A stretch of DNA of 64,000 bases, taken from the NCBI GenBank assembly GCA_964023205.1, contig OZ026841.1, positions 25,871,561-25,935,560 of the forward strand, read 5' to 3'. Both the position numbers and the translations under genes were made by a program. Shown here one piece after another: positions 47,216 to 59,500 of this stretch. Position 1 is the stretch's first letter; every line of letters begins with the position of its first letter. A model generated the notes under the pieces. The model saw only the letters and a list, made by a program, of their open reading frames with translations. It did no database searches and was not told the origin of the DNA. Source of the DNA: Lutraria lutraria (Eukaryota > Mollusca > Bivalvia > Venerida > Mactridae).

Positions 47216-49542
47216 TGCAGGCGTCACACTGTCCCGAAGTAGACACCAGATGGACACACGATTAAGGAAATGTTCAAATTCGGGTGTGATCGTGATAACA
47301 TCGGGCCATTCGTGAGGGCATATTAGGCCATCGTATGACCGCCGGTGGAGTTTCTCAGGCATCGGCACCAACTTCGTGAGCGGTGACAAAATCTTTGGCA
47401 TGCCAAACAATTCCCGAAGGTCCACGCGAAGGATCATGTTCGTGTTGAAATCGTGTGTTCATTTTGCCCTTCGTACTGCCATCGTGAGGGCATCTTGTTT
47501 AATCGTGTCATCATCGTATTTTCTTCGTGCAATCATCGGTGCCAATGGACATTTTTGCCATACGAAGACAATACGCACGAAACAAGAAGCCGCCCGATTG
47601 TCTTAAGAAGGCAACACGACTACGTGAAGCCCTCGCAATGCCGTCGTGTAGCCATCGTATTATAGTACGATGACATCGAGATGGAACCACGGTGACGACG
47701 AAAACAGCCGAATTTGAGTAGCTCAAGCGTTTCACAAGTGTTATGAATATATTAAAGGCCATTCATATAGCACATTTCTCAGTCAGTCCTGAGCAACTCG
47801 GCTTGTGTTACTCTCAACGCTTCAATCACATTTATCCTCCATTCAGTTCCTGCAGAATGTTATACTTTGATGATGAGACAACCTTTTGATATACCTTAGA
47901 AAACATGATAAACAACTCTAACAGGCCCACGTACATCCTCTTAAAGGTAAAATTGTCTTATTTCATTTCGCCTTTTCTTGCTATTTGCCTTTTTTATGTG
48001 ACAGGGTTATTTTGTTATTATTTATTACTAATTTATTAGTATTCTTATCATGGTCACAAGTATATTATCTCATCATTATCATCATCAGTACTAACATTTT
48101 ATCAGTCTGGGATGGCACGGTCATATTTATCTTAATAATGTATTATATATGACCCAACCCATAGTTCACTGTTACAGCACGCACTCGCCATTTTACTTTC
48201 ACAGCGTACATGTATACGCACAGGGTAGTATACCGTATCTACATAGTGAAAATCAAGGTAACTTTTGCATTATGATCTACATACCATTTATTATTGACTG
48301 TTCTTGTTTGACATAATATTTTCATTTTTTGAACTTGTGGCCACGCACTTGCCATTTTACTTACGTATCGTACAGATGATTCAGAATACTTGCATTAAAC
48401 CCACGTAATACATCATTGGGTTCTTCGTAACTATTTAAAGGGTCACACTAGAATTAGATTATGTACTTATTTTGTTTTGCTTTTTATTTCCACGGCAAGG
48501 AAAACCCGAGGCGAATGAGGAAACATAGGTATAATTATATGTGTCTGATAAAAGAAGAGAAAGCTATGACCATTATAGCACTCTTCTAATGGAGCTGAGG
48601 ACAGAAGGTAGGAATTCCTTCTACATAAGCTTCTCCGGGGGCCTTTACGATTTGGTTTGGCGAAGGATAGAAGGTCGCACTGAAGAGAAGGACACATGGT
48701 ACAGAAAGCCTCTCCATCACAGTCTCAACCTATCACCCTACGACATTTAGCCGGCGGTTACAACTTTCCCAGCTTGTCCTCCAACTTGTACAAACACCAA
48801 TTCCCTTATTATAAATGAAGTATGTGAAGTTTGTTGCTGAAGTGATCCAGTGTCCTACTTCAACTGAAAAGTTAACCGCCATTGCTGAGTAGTTCGAGAA
48901 GAAATGACAATTTCCACACTGACGTGGTGCTTTGAATGGCAAGCACGTGATGGTCACCTGTCCTTGGAACAGTGGGTCTGTCTACTGTAACTACAAGGTC
49001 TTCTTTTCATTGTCCCCATGGCCCTGGTCGACGCAGAATACAAGTATCTTTGCATTGATTTTATGCCCCTCACTGTGGTTGGAGGCTCAGTGAAGTCTAC
49101 TCAGTGGACTATGCTTTCCTCTTCTTAAATCATTTACCGAGCAGCCTCTTTCCCCTATTTCTCTATGACTTGAGTGACATGTTAATTAAATTGACCATTC
49201 ACCAATTGAATTTCCCACCGTCAGTCGAAGGTTTTTACCATCGGGAGGTCACATGACGCCTTCGTGAGCTGGTTCGAAGGCATCGTACTCTCAATACGAC
49301 GTCGTCTATCAATCGTGGAACCTTCGTGTGTCCTTCGGGTAAACATATAAATAAAAATTCATATCTTCGTACTGCCTTCGTGTGTCGTTCGGTTGCCATC
49401 GTGTGATCTTCGGAAGGCATCGCACTTGATTCGGCTGTTGATTTGGCTGTTGACTAGGATCGGGGCCAATTTCGCGCGAAGTTCAAAATTCCACATTCGT
49501 GTGGACATCTCCAGTCAACTTCGGGACAGTGTGACGCCAGCA
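47216..49542 (+). mobile_element. PIF/Harbinger transposon, decayed
   Basis: The element is 2,327 bp, bounded by 25-bp TIRs that start TGC[A/T]GGCGTCACACTGTC and end CCCGAAGT, with one mismatch. It is flanked by TTA on both sides (47,213-47,215 and 49,543-49,545), the 3-bp TSD of PIF/Harbinger. Sub-terminal regions are full of TTCGTG/ATCGTG motifs in both orientations. Confidence 0.9.
48541..49120 (+). pseudogene. PIF/Harbinger transposase remnant
   Basis: The first part is open: YDHYSTLLMELRTEGRNSFY, DLVWRRIEGRTEEKDTWYRK, the N-terminal region of Harbinger transposases. Later pieces need frame changes and carry stops: IINEVCE, then a GKHVMVTCPWNSG-like block near 48,935-48,975 and an MALVDAEYKYLCIDF block near 49,018-49,062, matching the DDE region layout. 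The transposase is inactive. Confidence 0.8.
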
Positions 49543-49772
49543 TTATAGACATTTCTCAAGATGGCAACATTCATAATGAAATTTATATTGATTAGCACGA
49601 ATAATTGCACATGCTCAAGTTGTCATAAATGAGGTAATTGAACATCCATATTTTGGACCAATGAACTACAAATAACGTTTTGTGGCAAAACAAAATTACA
49701 TAGTTTAATATAAAAATCGAAGCATAGATTAACATCTTCAATAACTTAATGACGCGAATATTTCATCCATAG

Positions 49773-51383
49773 TTGCTTGTGGAAAAGGAACATATGCCTA
49801 TAATTATTACTGCGAAGTTTGTCCTGTCGGTACATACCAGGATATGGAAGCACAGACCTCCTGCAATCCATGTCCAGATGAATGGTCCACCCAGGGTTAC
49901 ATGACAAGGGACAAGAATGAATGTAATGGTAAGACATTCAGTGATCATTTTATGAAATGTCTTTGATTTTATCAATTACTAATATGTCATATTGAAACTG
50001 AAAAGACTATTACTTGCATGCCTGTGTCAGTTTAAAAAACGATAGATTTATTTTACTAGCAGAACAATTACTGTTTTAATTGCGAATAACTGTTTTCATC
50101 TTCCGTTGTACATTGTCCATGCTTTCTTATTTATTTATCATGCATTTACATGTACTCTATTTTGATATGAACATTGGATTAATTGCACTTGTTATTATAA
50201 TGTTGTTGTTTTCTCTATTTTAGTATATGTCCCATCTTCAGATGATGCTTCAGATGCATTAGTTATTGGTGTTGCTGTAGGAGTTCCTTTTATTTGGTTG
50301 TTGTGGCAATCGTGGTTGTTCTAACAATATTGTACAAAAAGTAAAATATCTATATGTACACTATAATTCGGTAAATCACAACAAAAAAGCAACAATATAT
50401 ATGCATAAATAAAATAAAATGAAATAAGACACTGTCTAGAACGTGGATTTATCCAAATAGGATTTTAATTAGCCTCAACTTTTATCATTATTATCAATTT
50501 TATTGTTACCATATAATTTGGTTTTGCATTTCTTTAAAATGGCATACATGTACGTTGTTCGGATTATGATAGGGTGACTCTGTTGTGTTTTGTCATCCTA
50601 TTATAAATAGTTGTTTTCTGTACTGTATTTCAACCCAAAAAATGCGATCCATATTGTTTGATCTCCATTATTCAGCTTTGTGATTTTGCATAGTCTTGCT
50701 TGTACATGTATATAACGTTTGCAAACTTAAAACTTATTTTATCTATATCCCAGGTACACCGGGTTAAGTCAACAGTATGTTGTTTTCTATGACTCTTGAT
50801 TATTTGTGTGTTGTTGCCGAATATATGTTTTAATGTGATTTATGTGGTGTTCCGTTTCGTACAATTTGTTGTGTGTAAAGATTGAATATTCTGTGTTGGA
50901 AATACAAAAACACACATTTCGCGTTTTGTTCTTGTTTTAGGAAAGACAACACAGATCGATCCTTTTATTCATTTGCCGTCAGCCTTGGTAGTGAAAAATG
51001 CGAAGAAAAAGATGTTCAAACCAAGTCCTGGGTAAGGTATCGGATAACCAGTTATGCAAGGACATAAATAAGATTATGTCTTCTGTAATATGTATATCTA
51101 TATAAAATGTCCAACCACTACAGGCAATAGTTTATAAATTCTTTAAGTACATGATAGTTATATTGTTTTAGGTCTCTTATAACATCAAATTTCAATTATA
51201 ATATAAAAACATTACAATTCTGAATGTTGCCATTGTATTACATCACAGAGTAGCATTTAAATGGTGTAATTTCAAATTTTAAGTTCAGCGATTACATTTG
51301 TATCAAATTTCAGATTTGCAACAATCAGAGGATATGATCCAAGTGATGACTTCGACTTATACCCTTCCACCAAGACTATTTAA
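49773..51383 (+). pseudogene. partial paralogue of the receptor: GCC2/GCC3, TM and tail, one-base frameshift
   Basis: Four exons, 49773-49928, 50224-50340, 50941-51036 and 51314-51383. Exon 1 is a GCC2/GCC3 repeat (CGKGTYAYNYYCEVCPVGTY, CNPCPDEWSTQGYMT), 156 nt and phase 1-1 like receptor exon 21. Exon 2 is the TM exon (ASDALVIGVAVGVPFI, then after a missing base VVVAIVVVLTILYKK). The annotated frame hits a stop otherwise; one base is missing between the two halves, so the exon is 117 and not 118 nt. Exons 3 and 4 restore a tail (SFYSFAVSLGSEKC, then ATIRGYDPSDDFDLYPSTK and a stop). All splice phases agree apart from that lost base. No upstream ectodomain is visible; the Harbinger element ends 230 bases upstream. 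Confidence 0.75.
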
Positions 51384-52665
51384 AACGTTTTAATTTAGGT
51401 AGCTTTGGTATTTGTTTTGGGTACTCTTATTTGAAAATATTCCATATAAGAATATGTATACAAATATATATATATATGCCGCTCAAACATTTAACGTGTA
51501 AGAGTGTATTATTTGTCCCGATTTGGTTTGTTGTTGTGAAATGGACAATAAAATTAATGGTGTCATTGTCCAATTAGTGACGTCGTGTTCCAATTAGTGG
51601 CGTCATCTTCCAATTAGTGGCAATTTGGTGGCAGTTCCAGTTGTTAGCATGTCACCAATATGCAAAATCTTCTGATACATAAACATAATCGGGACGTTCG
51701 TGGAATTATACCGAGTAATTTAGAATAAAGAACGGGCAGAAATTCCAATGACAATGAAACAAACAATTTTTACACCTTAATGGTTCTGTTTGTATAATGA
51801 CATGGATGAATATAATAACAACACACTCTGCCAGTTGTCAGTTGATATGTTGATTGTTTTATTACTACTCAAAATTTCTTAAATGCATATTTTATTATCC
51901 ATAATATAAAGATATCTTTCAATGGGCATCATTTCATTCATTTTTTGCACTGGCATATGATGCTTAAATTACTAATTTTAACCAAATCTAACCAACGGTA
52001 GTAAATTATGACGCAATCACCGTATGGCGATCCTTATCTAATTTTGAGTAGTATATGATTGATTATTTTGTCTACAATGTTCTTCCATCTTTTTTTAGCT
52101 CAATTAATTGTTTCTCCCCCATCATTTTGCGTGATTCATTCTATTTACCAGGGCAGTGTAAGTGAATACGTAATTAAATGTGTGTGGCATTTCAGAGTTT
52201 TGATTCAAACGAGATGCATTTAAAGTATTTATTTGATGTACGTATATGCATTTTGTACATGTTAATATTTGCATTTGGATCAAATATGACTTCATTCAGA
52301 ATTATTTATTTAGCGCATTAATCAAATAATACATCTTATATTTGTATAGATGCATATTGCATAATGTACATTTTTTTTGTAATTGCATATGTTGGTGTTT
52401 GATAGAACTGACTAATGATGCTCATGTATTAATCTACATGTATTTGTATTTACGATGTTTCGGTCGATCGGTAACTCTATATAAGACTAATGATAAAGTT
52501 TAGCCAAAACCAATTGAAATGTGTTTCCAATTTATGAGAAAATCTAGATCTACTAGTATTTGCATTTATAAAATCCAGCATAGATAGATATTGTCCTACT
52601 TAGATCTGATAATTTCATTATTGATGTTCTACATGAAAGTCATTGATAGGCATTGATATTATGAG

Positions 52666-52770
52666 GCCGCGTCCGTGGTCTTGTGCTTAGCGTGCTGGAC
52701 TTGTAACCCGGCGTTCCGGATTCGAATTCCATTCCCAGCAGGTCATACCATACCATGAAAATTTGACATA
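52666..52770 (+). repeat. tRNA-headed SINE
   Basis: GGCCGCGTCCGTGGTCTTGT provides an A-box-like region; GGATTCGAATTCCATTCC provides a B-box. The cloverleaf is only partly formed. Short copy, 3' end unclear. Confidence 0.6.
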
Positions 52771-52975
52771 ATTGTATATTTTACTCCATGTGTGAAAAAG
52801 TTGCAAGTGATTTGTGTTTTCATTGTGACTTATATCGTCATTATTGCTGAAGATTAAAACAATTGTGAAAAAGATATTTTCAATTTTTATTGTTATTATT
52901 GCAACTATACATATATCTCGACAATCGGGGACAGGAAGACGAAAATGAGCAATTCATGCGTCCGCAAGTAACCGT

Positions 52976-54081
52976 TTTATTCAATTCTCCATTATGGAGA
53001 GTATAACAAGTATTTACAAGTTAAATAATACACCTATATTGACAATCATGTATATTTGACAAATGCATTCATGTATATAGTTCACAAGCACATGGTAACA
53101 CCATACCATACATAAATCAACAAAATATACCCTAAATATAATGCACTTCCAAATTCACCATAATTGCTATGATACAACCATATTGACTTACTTCAAACAA
53201 CATTTCCGATTTTATGCCACAACAACTTATCTAGGTCAACATCACAAGAAATCCCTATATGACTTGCCTATAACTAATTGACCGATATCACCATTTAATT
53301 TAGCCAATCAAATGACCAGTTTCACCCAAACTAGTAATATGCACTATACTATATACTCGCAAACAACTAGAAATAATAAACTAAAATTCGTCTAAAAAAT
53401 TAGAACTTCTTATAGTTGGTGACCTGAATTAACGTGAATTGTACATGTAGTCCAGATATATTGGAATGCTTGAAGCGAATTTTACATGGGGGAGCACGTG
53501 ATCTGAGCATCAATACCCAATTGGCTAATATTTCAGTCTGGCTTAAATTGCGTCTTCAAATTTATAGTACCATTCTATAAGAATGTCGAGAACCAGACTA
53601 AAGCAGTATTTCGAAGTATGGATACTATTTGAGACATTTTTCAGGAAAAGCAGTTGCTTGTAGATCTAATCTAGTTTTTTCTAGACAAATTATACTTACG
53701 AGTATTAGTTTATAGTGTCTATTACTAGTTTGGCTAATCCTGGCCATTTGATTGGCTAATGGTGATGGCTGAATCTATTTATAGTTGATAGGTAAGTATT
53801 TCCCTGTGATGTTTAACCTAGATAAGCTGTTGTGTGGCATAATATCTGTTCAAAATGCTATTTGAAGCTCAATGTGGTTGTATCATAGCAAATTATGGTG
53901 AATTTGTTAACATTTATGGTTTATTCTATTTGATTGCTGTAGGGTATGATATTACCATGTGCTTGTGAACTATATGTATACATGAATTTATTCATTTGTC
54001 AAATACTAATGATAGTCAATATATGTGTATTACTCATATCATGTAAATATGTTATACTCTCCGTAATGGAGGATTGAATAA
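52976..54081. repeat. inverted pair of a 400-bp dispersed repeat
   Basis: The left copy (52,976-53,400) is the inverse of the right copy (53,686-54,081), roughly 75-80 per cent similar by eye, separated by about 285 bases. Termini: ATTCTCCATTATGGAGAG on the left, CTCCGTAATGGAGGATTGAA on the right. A third copy lies at 19,222-19,740. Independent copies, or a foldback element with aged arms. Confidence 0.75.
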
Positions 54082-55312
54082 AATATACAGTCAATATCCT
54101 TTACGAAAAAAGCAACTTCATACAAAAAGCATAAACCAATATGCTTCTTGTAATTCGTCTACCTATAACGTTTTGTTATAGTTTTTCTTGTTAAATCCTA
54201 AACAAAAAAAGATGCATGCACTCCTCGTTTCATCTGGTTTATTTTTAGACTTTATCTACTCTACAGCAAGCGGTACACGAAAAAACAATAATACCGAATA
54301 CCACTGTACATAAACTGTTACATACAGGTTTCAAGTAGAGTTGGTTAGGTTAGATTAACCGGTATAGTATACGATTTTCGATAATAAAGGAAGCAAATTT
54401 AAATCAGAATTTAATTTAATTGCCGTAATGTACATCAATCAGAGCAGAAAATTCATGGTTTCTTATCATATATTTGTAGCAAGCACCAGGTTTTTCGGTG
54501 TACATAAATTTGTTCCTAACAGATTTCGTCGGGGATTAAATAGCCAAAGAGCAGAGTACAATAATTATTACTTCGGGTAATGTACTCGTACGTATATTAA
54601 CATACGTACTTGAATTAATTGGACTGATAAACATACGCCAAAATAAATTCGATCAGCATCCAAACTGGAGAAAAACACATCCTTAACTGTATACAATACT
54701 GGTCTGTCAATTATCTGGCCGCAGAAAACTATTTGACTTGTATCGATCTTAACCGTAATATTGATATTCCACTACATGTATTTGATAACGTTGTAACAAC
54801 TTTACCGTGTCGCATAAACTGTGTCAAAAATGTTCATCCTTTTAGTTCATATAGACAACTCAAACGAAATGATGTTGGGTAAAACTTCAACATTCAATGA
54901 AATCAATGAAAAGTTTCCTCTGGTAACATGATATAAATCAATGTATGGATTTACAGTTTGTCCTAATTTGCGAAATAGAACGGTCGAAAACTGTAAATAA
55001 GGTGCATATAGCTATAGGCCTAATGGTCCAAATTGACAGAATGTTCAAACAGTAAGAAACATTGATAATCATGCATTGTTGGGTATTGATTGTAAATATA
55101 ATAACTAAGACAAAACCAGTTCCTCAAGAATAAAACAATCATGGATCTAGAATTTGTTGTGAGCTAAGTGAAAAACCATTGCTACAGTTTGTCGTAATGT
55201 CTTGTCCAATGAAATGTCTGCATTTCATTTGAAATTTGAAAAATATATCGCATAAAATGTGCCTAAGACCTGACTTGGAGAAAATACGTCACTTATTTTT
55301 CTGTATGTGCAG

Positions 55313-55664
55313 AAATTAAGACAAACTGTAAATCAGTTATCGTTCACTATTTTGAATTTTATGCACCATATCAGTCCGCTCCGCGTCGTTTGTGATATAT
55401 CCCATAAAATTCAAAATATGAACGATAACTAATACTTACAGGTAAATGTTTGCTCTTATTAACGTAACTAACTGCCCCCTTTCTTTTTCCGTGTGAATAT
55501 TATATGACTGAGGTACCTTGTGGGCGGTGGCAAATCACATCTATATATATAGTGATGATTGACAGTTTATATCGAGACAAAACATGCGGACGTGACAGAA
55601 ATTATGACAAACTGTAAATCAGTTATCGTTCATATTTTGAATTTTAAATATGAACGATAGCTAA
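55313..55664. repeat. two related palindromic MITEs
   Basis: Copy 1 (55,313-55,446) has GTTATCGTTCACTATTTTGA and its inverse ATTCAAAATATGAACGATAA around a 50-bp centre. Copy 2 (55,596-55,664) has the same 5' flank and TATCGTTCATATTTTGAATT, but the centre is lost so the two arms meet. The shared flank CAAACTGTAAATCAGTTATC shows common origin. Confidence 0.7.
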
Positions 55665-56512
55665 TACATATCTTTCATACAGATGTTACGAAAATTGTAG
55701 GTCGTGAGAGCAAAAGACGAGTTTTTAGAAATCAAAACGTTCACGGTTTGTTTGTGAGAAATAAAAAGCCTGCAAATAAAATGTATTTCTTAAAAACAAG
55801 AAAAATGCATGTTACTCTCAAACGTAAAACTAGATATGTAAATAAACTATATTGCAAAGACAAAATAAAATTAAAAATCTGAGCAAACAAATTCCTAAGG
55901 GTTAAACGCCGTTTTTCAACAATCAGTTTTCCTGGACTATATACTAACCCTTCCACAAGAAACCTTTTTGTTGAAAGACATGATCTGTTGCGACTGGGAT
56001 TCGAACCCAGATTGCCAAGTATATACTTAACAGAAATATATCACGTAGTGTCAGGGACAGGTAATCCAGACTAACTATTTGATACAACAATGTGTACACG
56101 GTAGCGCTACGCACTGACAAACGTAGAGCATGTATAGAACCATAGGCACTCGATTCCGAGATTTTTATACGTTTACAGACGTTATTTTTCAATTTCACTC
56201 ATCCAACAGCGCAAATCTGTCGAAAGAAATATCTTCAATTTTTTCCTTTATTCAGTGTATAAAAAACAGGAAAAAATTGATAAATAATAGAATGCAATTA
56301 CCATTCCTTTTCGTTAGTTTCATTTCTTTGGTCTATTTTTTTTTAATCATCCCAATGCACAAACATATTCAGTAAATAGAAATTTTATGCATAAAAAAAT
56401 GTTTAAACGACAAAATTTTATTCTGTTTGGTTTATCAATCAATATAGAAATAATGAAAATATATAAATACTTTGTAAAGTGTAACATAAAAGTGTGCATT
56501 GTTTCTACGCAA

Positions 56513-56545
56513 CTTCCTTTTCCGGTTCTGGCCGAACACAGACAG
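56513..56545 (+). promoter_or_regulatory. 5'TOP transcription start and first exon of RPL26
   Basis: Putative transcription start at C56513, beginning CTTCCTTTTCC, a pyrimidine tract starting with C as in terminal oligopyrimidine mRNAs of ribosomal proteins, whose translation responds to growth signalling. The exon ends ACACAGACAG|GTGAAG at 56,545, giving a short 5' UTR (about 33 + 10 nt). Inferred from motif and position; no TATA box. Confidence 0.7.
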
Positions 56546-59500
56546 GTGAAGTTATTTTCGCTTATCGTTAAACATCTACTTCACATCACTACTACTGGTC
56601 AGGTTGTGTTGCACATACCTCTATATATGTATATTTCAATTAATTTGAAGGCGATTTTCGTCGTAGATGCTTGATGTACGTGACATTCTTGCGACAACTG
56701 AGCTACCTTCCATGGATCAGTTAAATTCTAAGTTGTGATGTCGAATTAACGTCTTTTTTATTCCTGCAGTTGTGAATGTCAGTACAGTCTGGCATAAAGA
56801 TGTGTACAACAGTTAACATTTGTTTGGTTTATAACGTTGACATCTATGCGATCAATTCGGAATTATTTAGTTCGTGAAGTCTTAATTGACCATCTTGATT
56901 CTGATGTAACCATGACTTGCCTTGTTTAACATCGACATACTGTTAATTTAGCTGTCATGAATTTTGCCTGAAACCATTCCGTTCTTGTAATTTCACGATT
57001 CGAACATATTGTATGCCAGTTGTGTAATTAAAAGTTCATGACATCCATGATCCATCCATGTTTGTATGACCGACTGTGCGGTATCTATGCTGCCTAATGG
57101 ATATCTTGAGTTTACTTTTATCAGTCATTAATTCTTTTCTGTTCACAGGGCCACAAACATGAAGTTCAATAAGATGACCTCGTCGTCTCGACGAAAGAAT
57201 AGATGTCGTTACTTTAATGCTCCATCTCACATCAGAAGGAAGCTTATGAGTTCACCTCTTTCCAAAGAATTGAAACAGAAGTACAATGTTAGGTCAATCC
57301 CAATAAGAAAAGATGATGAGGTCCAGGTAAGGAATTAAGTACAATATTGTAAAAGTTTCTTTAATATACATTTCAAGATTATTCATTTATGTCGAAAACA
57401 ATTTGGGCCTTTTTCCATTGGGGTGGAGCCTTTCATTTTGGGAAATTATAGCGCGATGTTTGGCCAAATTTTCGAGAAGGTTAGACTACTGAGTTTGAAT
57501 AGCATTGTATTTTTGGGAATGTCTAGAATTGGGAAATAACAGCCTTTTTGCAATTCGGAAGTCACCGAATTTCGACCTCTGTTATAGAAGGGAAAAAAGC
57601 CCTGCAATTTGCTGCTCTACATTCTGATGTTGAATGTAAATTTGTTTACAGATTGTTCAGAAATTTCTTTTCAGTATCGTATATTTGAATTTTAGAGATT
57701 TAGATATTTAGAGAACAATTTTCTTTTCCTTTGCAGGTTGTCCGAGGCCACTACAAAGGACAGCAGGTTGGTAAAGTTGTCTCCTGCTACAGAAAGAAAT
57801 TTGTCATTTACATTGAAAGAATTCAGAGAGAAAAGGCTAATGGTGCCTCAGTCAATGTTGGCATTCACCCATCAAAGGTTTGTCTACATTTGCATTCTCA
57901 TCTCTTACGGTGAAGTAAACTAATGTAATTTCTAAATAAGAAGTCAGTGCATTTCATGAATAACTTTTGAAGAGTAACTGTTACCATGATTTACATGTTG
58001 GGTAGATTTACATGTTTGGTAAAATTTCATTTGCACTGGTCTATGCATTGGAACTTCACAATTAACGAAAAGGTATTGTGGTCTAGTTGAGCTGAAACAT
58101 GTTCCAAAGTATATCATAGTTCCTGGCTTCTTGGGGACAATTGATAATGTTGATGTTTGCCATAGGCTATGTTATTCTAATGAGTTCCTTCTAACGGATT
58201 GAAGGTGTATAAATTGTACAGCATTACTATTCAGTAGTCGGTTTCTTGTTGCTCAGGTCTTCCTTATCTCAAGACACCTGAAACCATTGGTTAAAAGTAG
58301 AAACTGTGCTGTGAAGTTTAACGCAAGATAATGATTGTTGCCATTGATTATTATTCATGACAACTCTAAATGATAACAAAGATTGTTTGTCTGGTTTCAA
58401 GTTGATTTGTTTTAATTCCTACTTACTCAAAGTTGGTAGTGATATACTCTAGCTTCCTACAGTATGGATATATTACTGTTCAGTAGCTGGATAGTTTGGT
58501 TTCTTGTTAGCCATGTCTTCCTTACCAACTGAACAACAGTACACTGCATTTATATTAATATTATCGTTAATGAACAATGTTTATCTGTTTGGCCGTAGGC
58601 TCCAACCCTGGCCCACACAATTAGCTTAGTTAAGCTTTAGACTGGCTGATGTATAAATATCAGTAAAATGGTAACTCTGGTTCCTCTGCTTGGTATATCT
58701 TGGCTTTGTGATGTGTTAAGTAACTTTTAATTTGCATTGGAGAAAGTTAGATCTTGTTTGGTTAAGATGAGAATAGATGGTTTGCTTAGATTCTGATTTT
58801 ATGCTGTTGACTCTTGACGAACTTAAATGATTACAAGGTCCATTGCCTGGTTGTTAGTTGATTTCTATTAATTCCTACTTACTCAAAGTTGGTAGTGTTA
58901 TACTCTAGCTTCCTACAGTATGGATATATTACTGTTCAGTAGCTGGATAGTTTGGTTTCTTGTTAGCCATGTCTTCCTTACCAACTGAACTACAGTACAC
59001 TATGTTAGTAACAATTACTCATCGTAAGTTCTTTAAGTTTAATTGGATATAGATAGGCATTGTTTCCTCTGTCATCATGTTAAGAAAAGATGGCTTATTT
59101 AGTTTAGTCTTTATTCTGCTGGCTCTGACAAACCTCAATGATTAAAGTTCCATTCTCAGATTGTTACTTTATTTCTATTAACTCCTACTTACTCAAAGTT
59201 GGTAGTGTTATACTCTAGCTTCCTACAGTATGGATATATTACTGTTCAGTAGCTGGATAGTTTGGTTTCTTGTTAGCCATGTCTTCCTTACCAACTGAAC
59301 TACAGTACACTATGTTTGTAATATTGTTAATGAGCAATGTCGTTCAGTTGGGCTGTATTTTCAAACCCTGGCCCACACAATTAGCATAGTTAAGCTCTAG
59401 ACTGGCTGATGTATAAATATCAGTAAAATGGTAACTATGGTTCCTCTGCTTGGTATATCTTGGCTTTGCAATGTGATTGGAGAAAGTTAGATCTTGTTTG

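Larger units (their letters stand above)
51384..56512. other. intergenic region upstream of RPL26
   Basis: No coding gene recognised. A possible poly(A) signal AATAAA lies near 51,548 for the partial paralogue. The stretch holds a SINE (52,666-52,770), a pair of inverted repeats (52,976-54,081), two related palindromic MITEs (55,313-55,446 and 55,596-55,664) and a B-box-like relic at about 55,988-56,010. The rest shows nothing supportable. Confidence 0.5.

Noticed and set aside
47213..47762. Several overlapping ORFs of 70-83 codons
   Set aside because: They are translations of the sub-terminal CG-containing repeats of the Harbinger element, open on both strands.
55988..56110. tRNA gene on the minus strand
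   Set aside because: GGGTTCGAATCCCAG fits a T-arm, but the upstream part does not form D or anticodon arms and contains no A-box at the right distance.
57731..57923. 60- and 61-codon frames at RPL26 exon 2
   Set aside because: The first is the real exon plus intron readthrough; the second is a shadow frame.
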